From Thermoleophilia bacterium (GTDB lineage Bacteria > Actinomycetota > Thermoleophilia > RBG-16-64-13), in the NCBI GenBank assembly GCA_027493445.1, contig JAOSKU010000001.1, positions 3,058,822 to 3,122,821 on the forward strand: a stretch of DNA of 64,000 nucleotides. The letters are read 5' to 3'. Shown here piece by piece: positions 63,913 through 64,000 of this stretch. The position numbers were made by a program, and so were the translations under genes. Below the pieces are notes generated by a model. That model saw only the letters and a program-made list of their open reading frames with translations. It did no database searches and had not been told where the DNA came from. Numbering within the stretch: position 1 is the stretch's first letter; each line of letters starts with the position of its first letter.

Positions 63913-64000
63913 ACGCGAGCTACGCGACCCTGTGGGGCCCCCTCGGGGCGCCGGCATCCTGGGGAGGGTACTCCGGATAGAGTTTCGCCATGCACTCCGG

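Overview
The window is about 64 kb of GC-rich bacterial chromosome. The gene content points to the Actinomycetota. It carries a dnaK-hsp20-grpE-dnaJ-hspR cluster with a HAIR-like operator, a clpB, and an inositol-phospholipid block (CDP-alcohol phosphatidyltransferase, inositol-3-phosphate synthase, PimA-like glycosyltransferase). A group 3 [NiFe]-hydrogenase, a molybdopterin oxidoreductase and iron-sulfur enzymes suggest an anaerobic or facultative, deep-branching actinobacterium. I cannot assign a genus. No rRNA, tRNA, phage or CRISPR array was seen.

Layout. 0-8.7 kb: AI-2E transporter end, inositol lipid block, PHP protein, an altered uracil-DNA-glycosylase-fold protein, a membrane protein with presenilin-like motifs, rlmD and an EamA transporter. 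8.7-14.1 kb: four-gene hydrogenase operon flanked by two paralogous cyclic-nucleotide-binding proteins that lack a DNA-binding domain. 14.1-17.6 kb: chimeric remnant of a group 4 hydrogenase, an ECF sigma factor with a Cys-rich tail followed by a tiny CSCGC peptide, a repeat cluster and an acyl-CoA dehydrogenase. 17.6-24 kb: an island of MNT/HEPN and HicAB toxin-antitoxin modules separated by fragments of clpB, ending at intact clpB. 24-33 kb: a class A penicillin-binding protein and the heat-shock operon. 33-42 kb: metallo-beta-lactamase fold protein, FmdB-type zinc ribbon, degenerate GGDEF-EAL protein, SurE-HAD fusion, and a saccharopine-dehydrogenase-like / molybdoenzyme / ketopantoate-reductase-like trio. 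42-51 kb: MacAB-type exporter, proA, and an ABC-2 exporter with a NEW3 protein. 51-54.5 kb: radical SAM protein, hemerythrin and DNA ligase genes. 54.7-63 kb: envelope genes (two RodZ-like proteins, an M23-SLH peptidase, a BY-kinase, an O-antigen ligase-like polymerase). A CBS protein closes the window.

Three patterns cut across the window. First, an intergenic repeat family ending in GGCTGTTGAAGA-like inverted termini recurs at least nine times. Second, at least seven genes are split by one-base indels in or near G/C homopolymers, which looks more like consensus sequence error than gene death. Third, several good promoters place the predicted transcription start within a few bases of the start codon, which suggests leaderless mRNAs.

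The observations most worth pursuing are the presenilin-like membrane protein at 5.4-6.2 kb and the toxin-antitoxin island built between clpB fragments at 17.7-21.4 kb.
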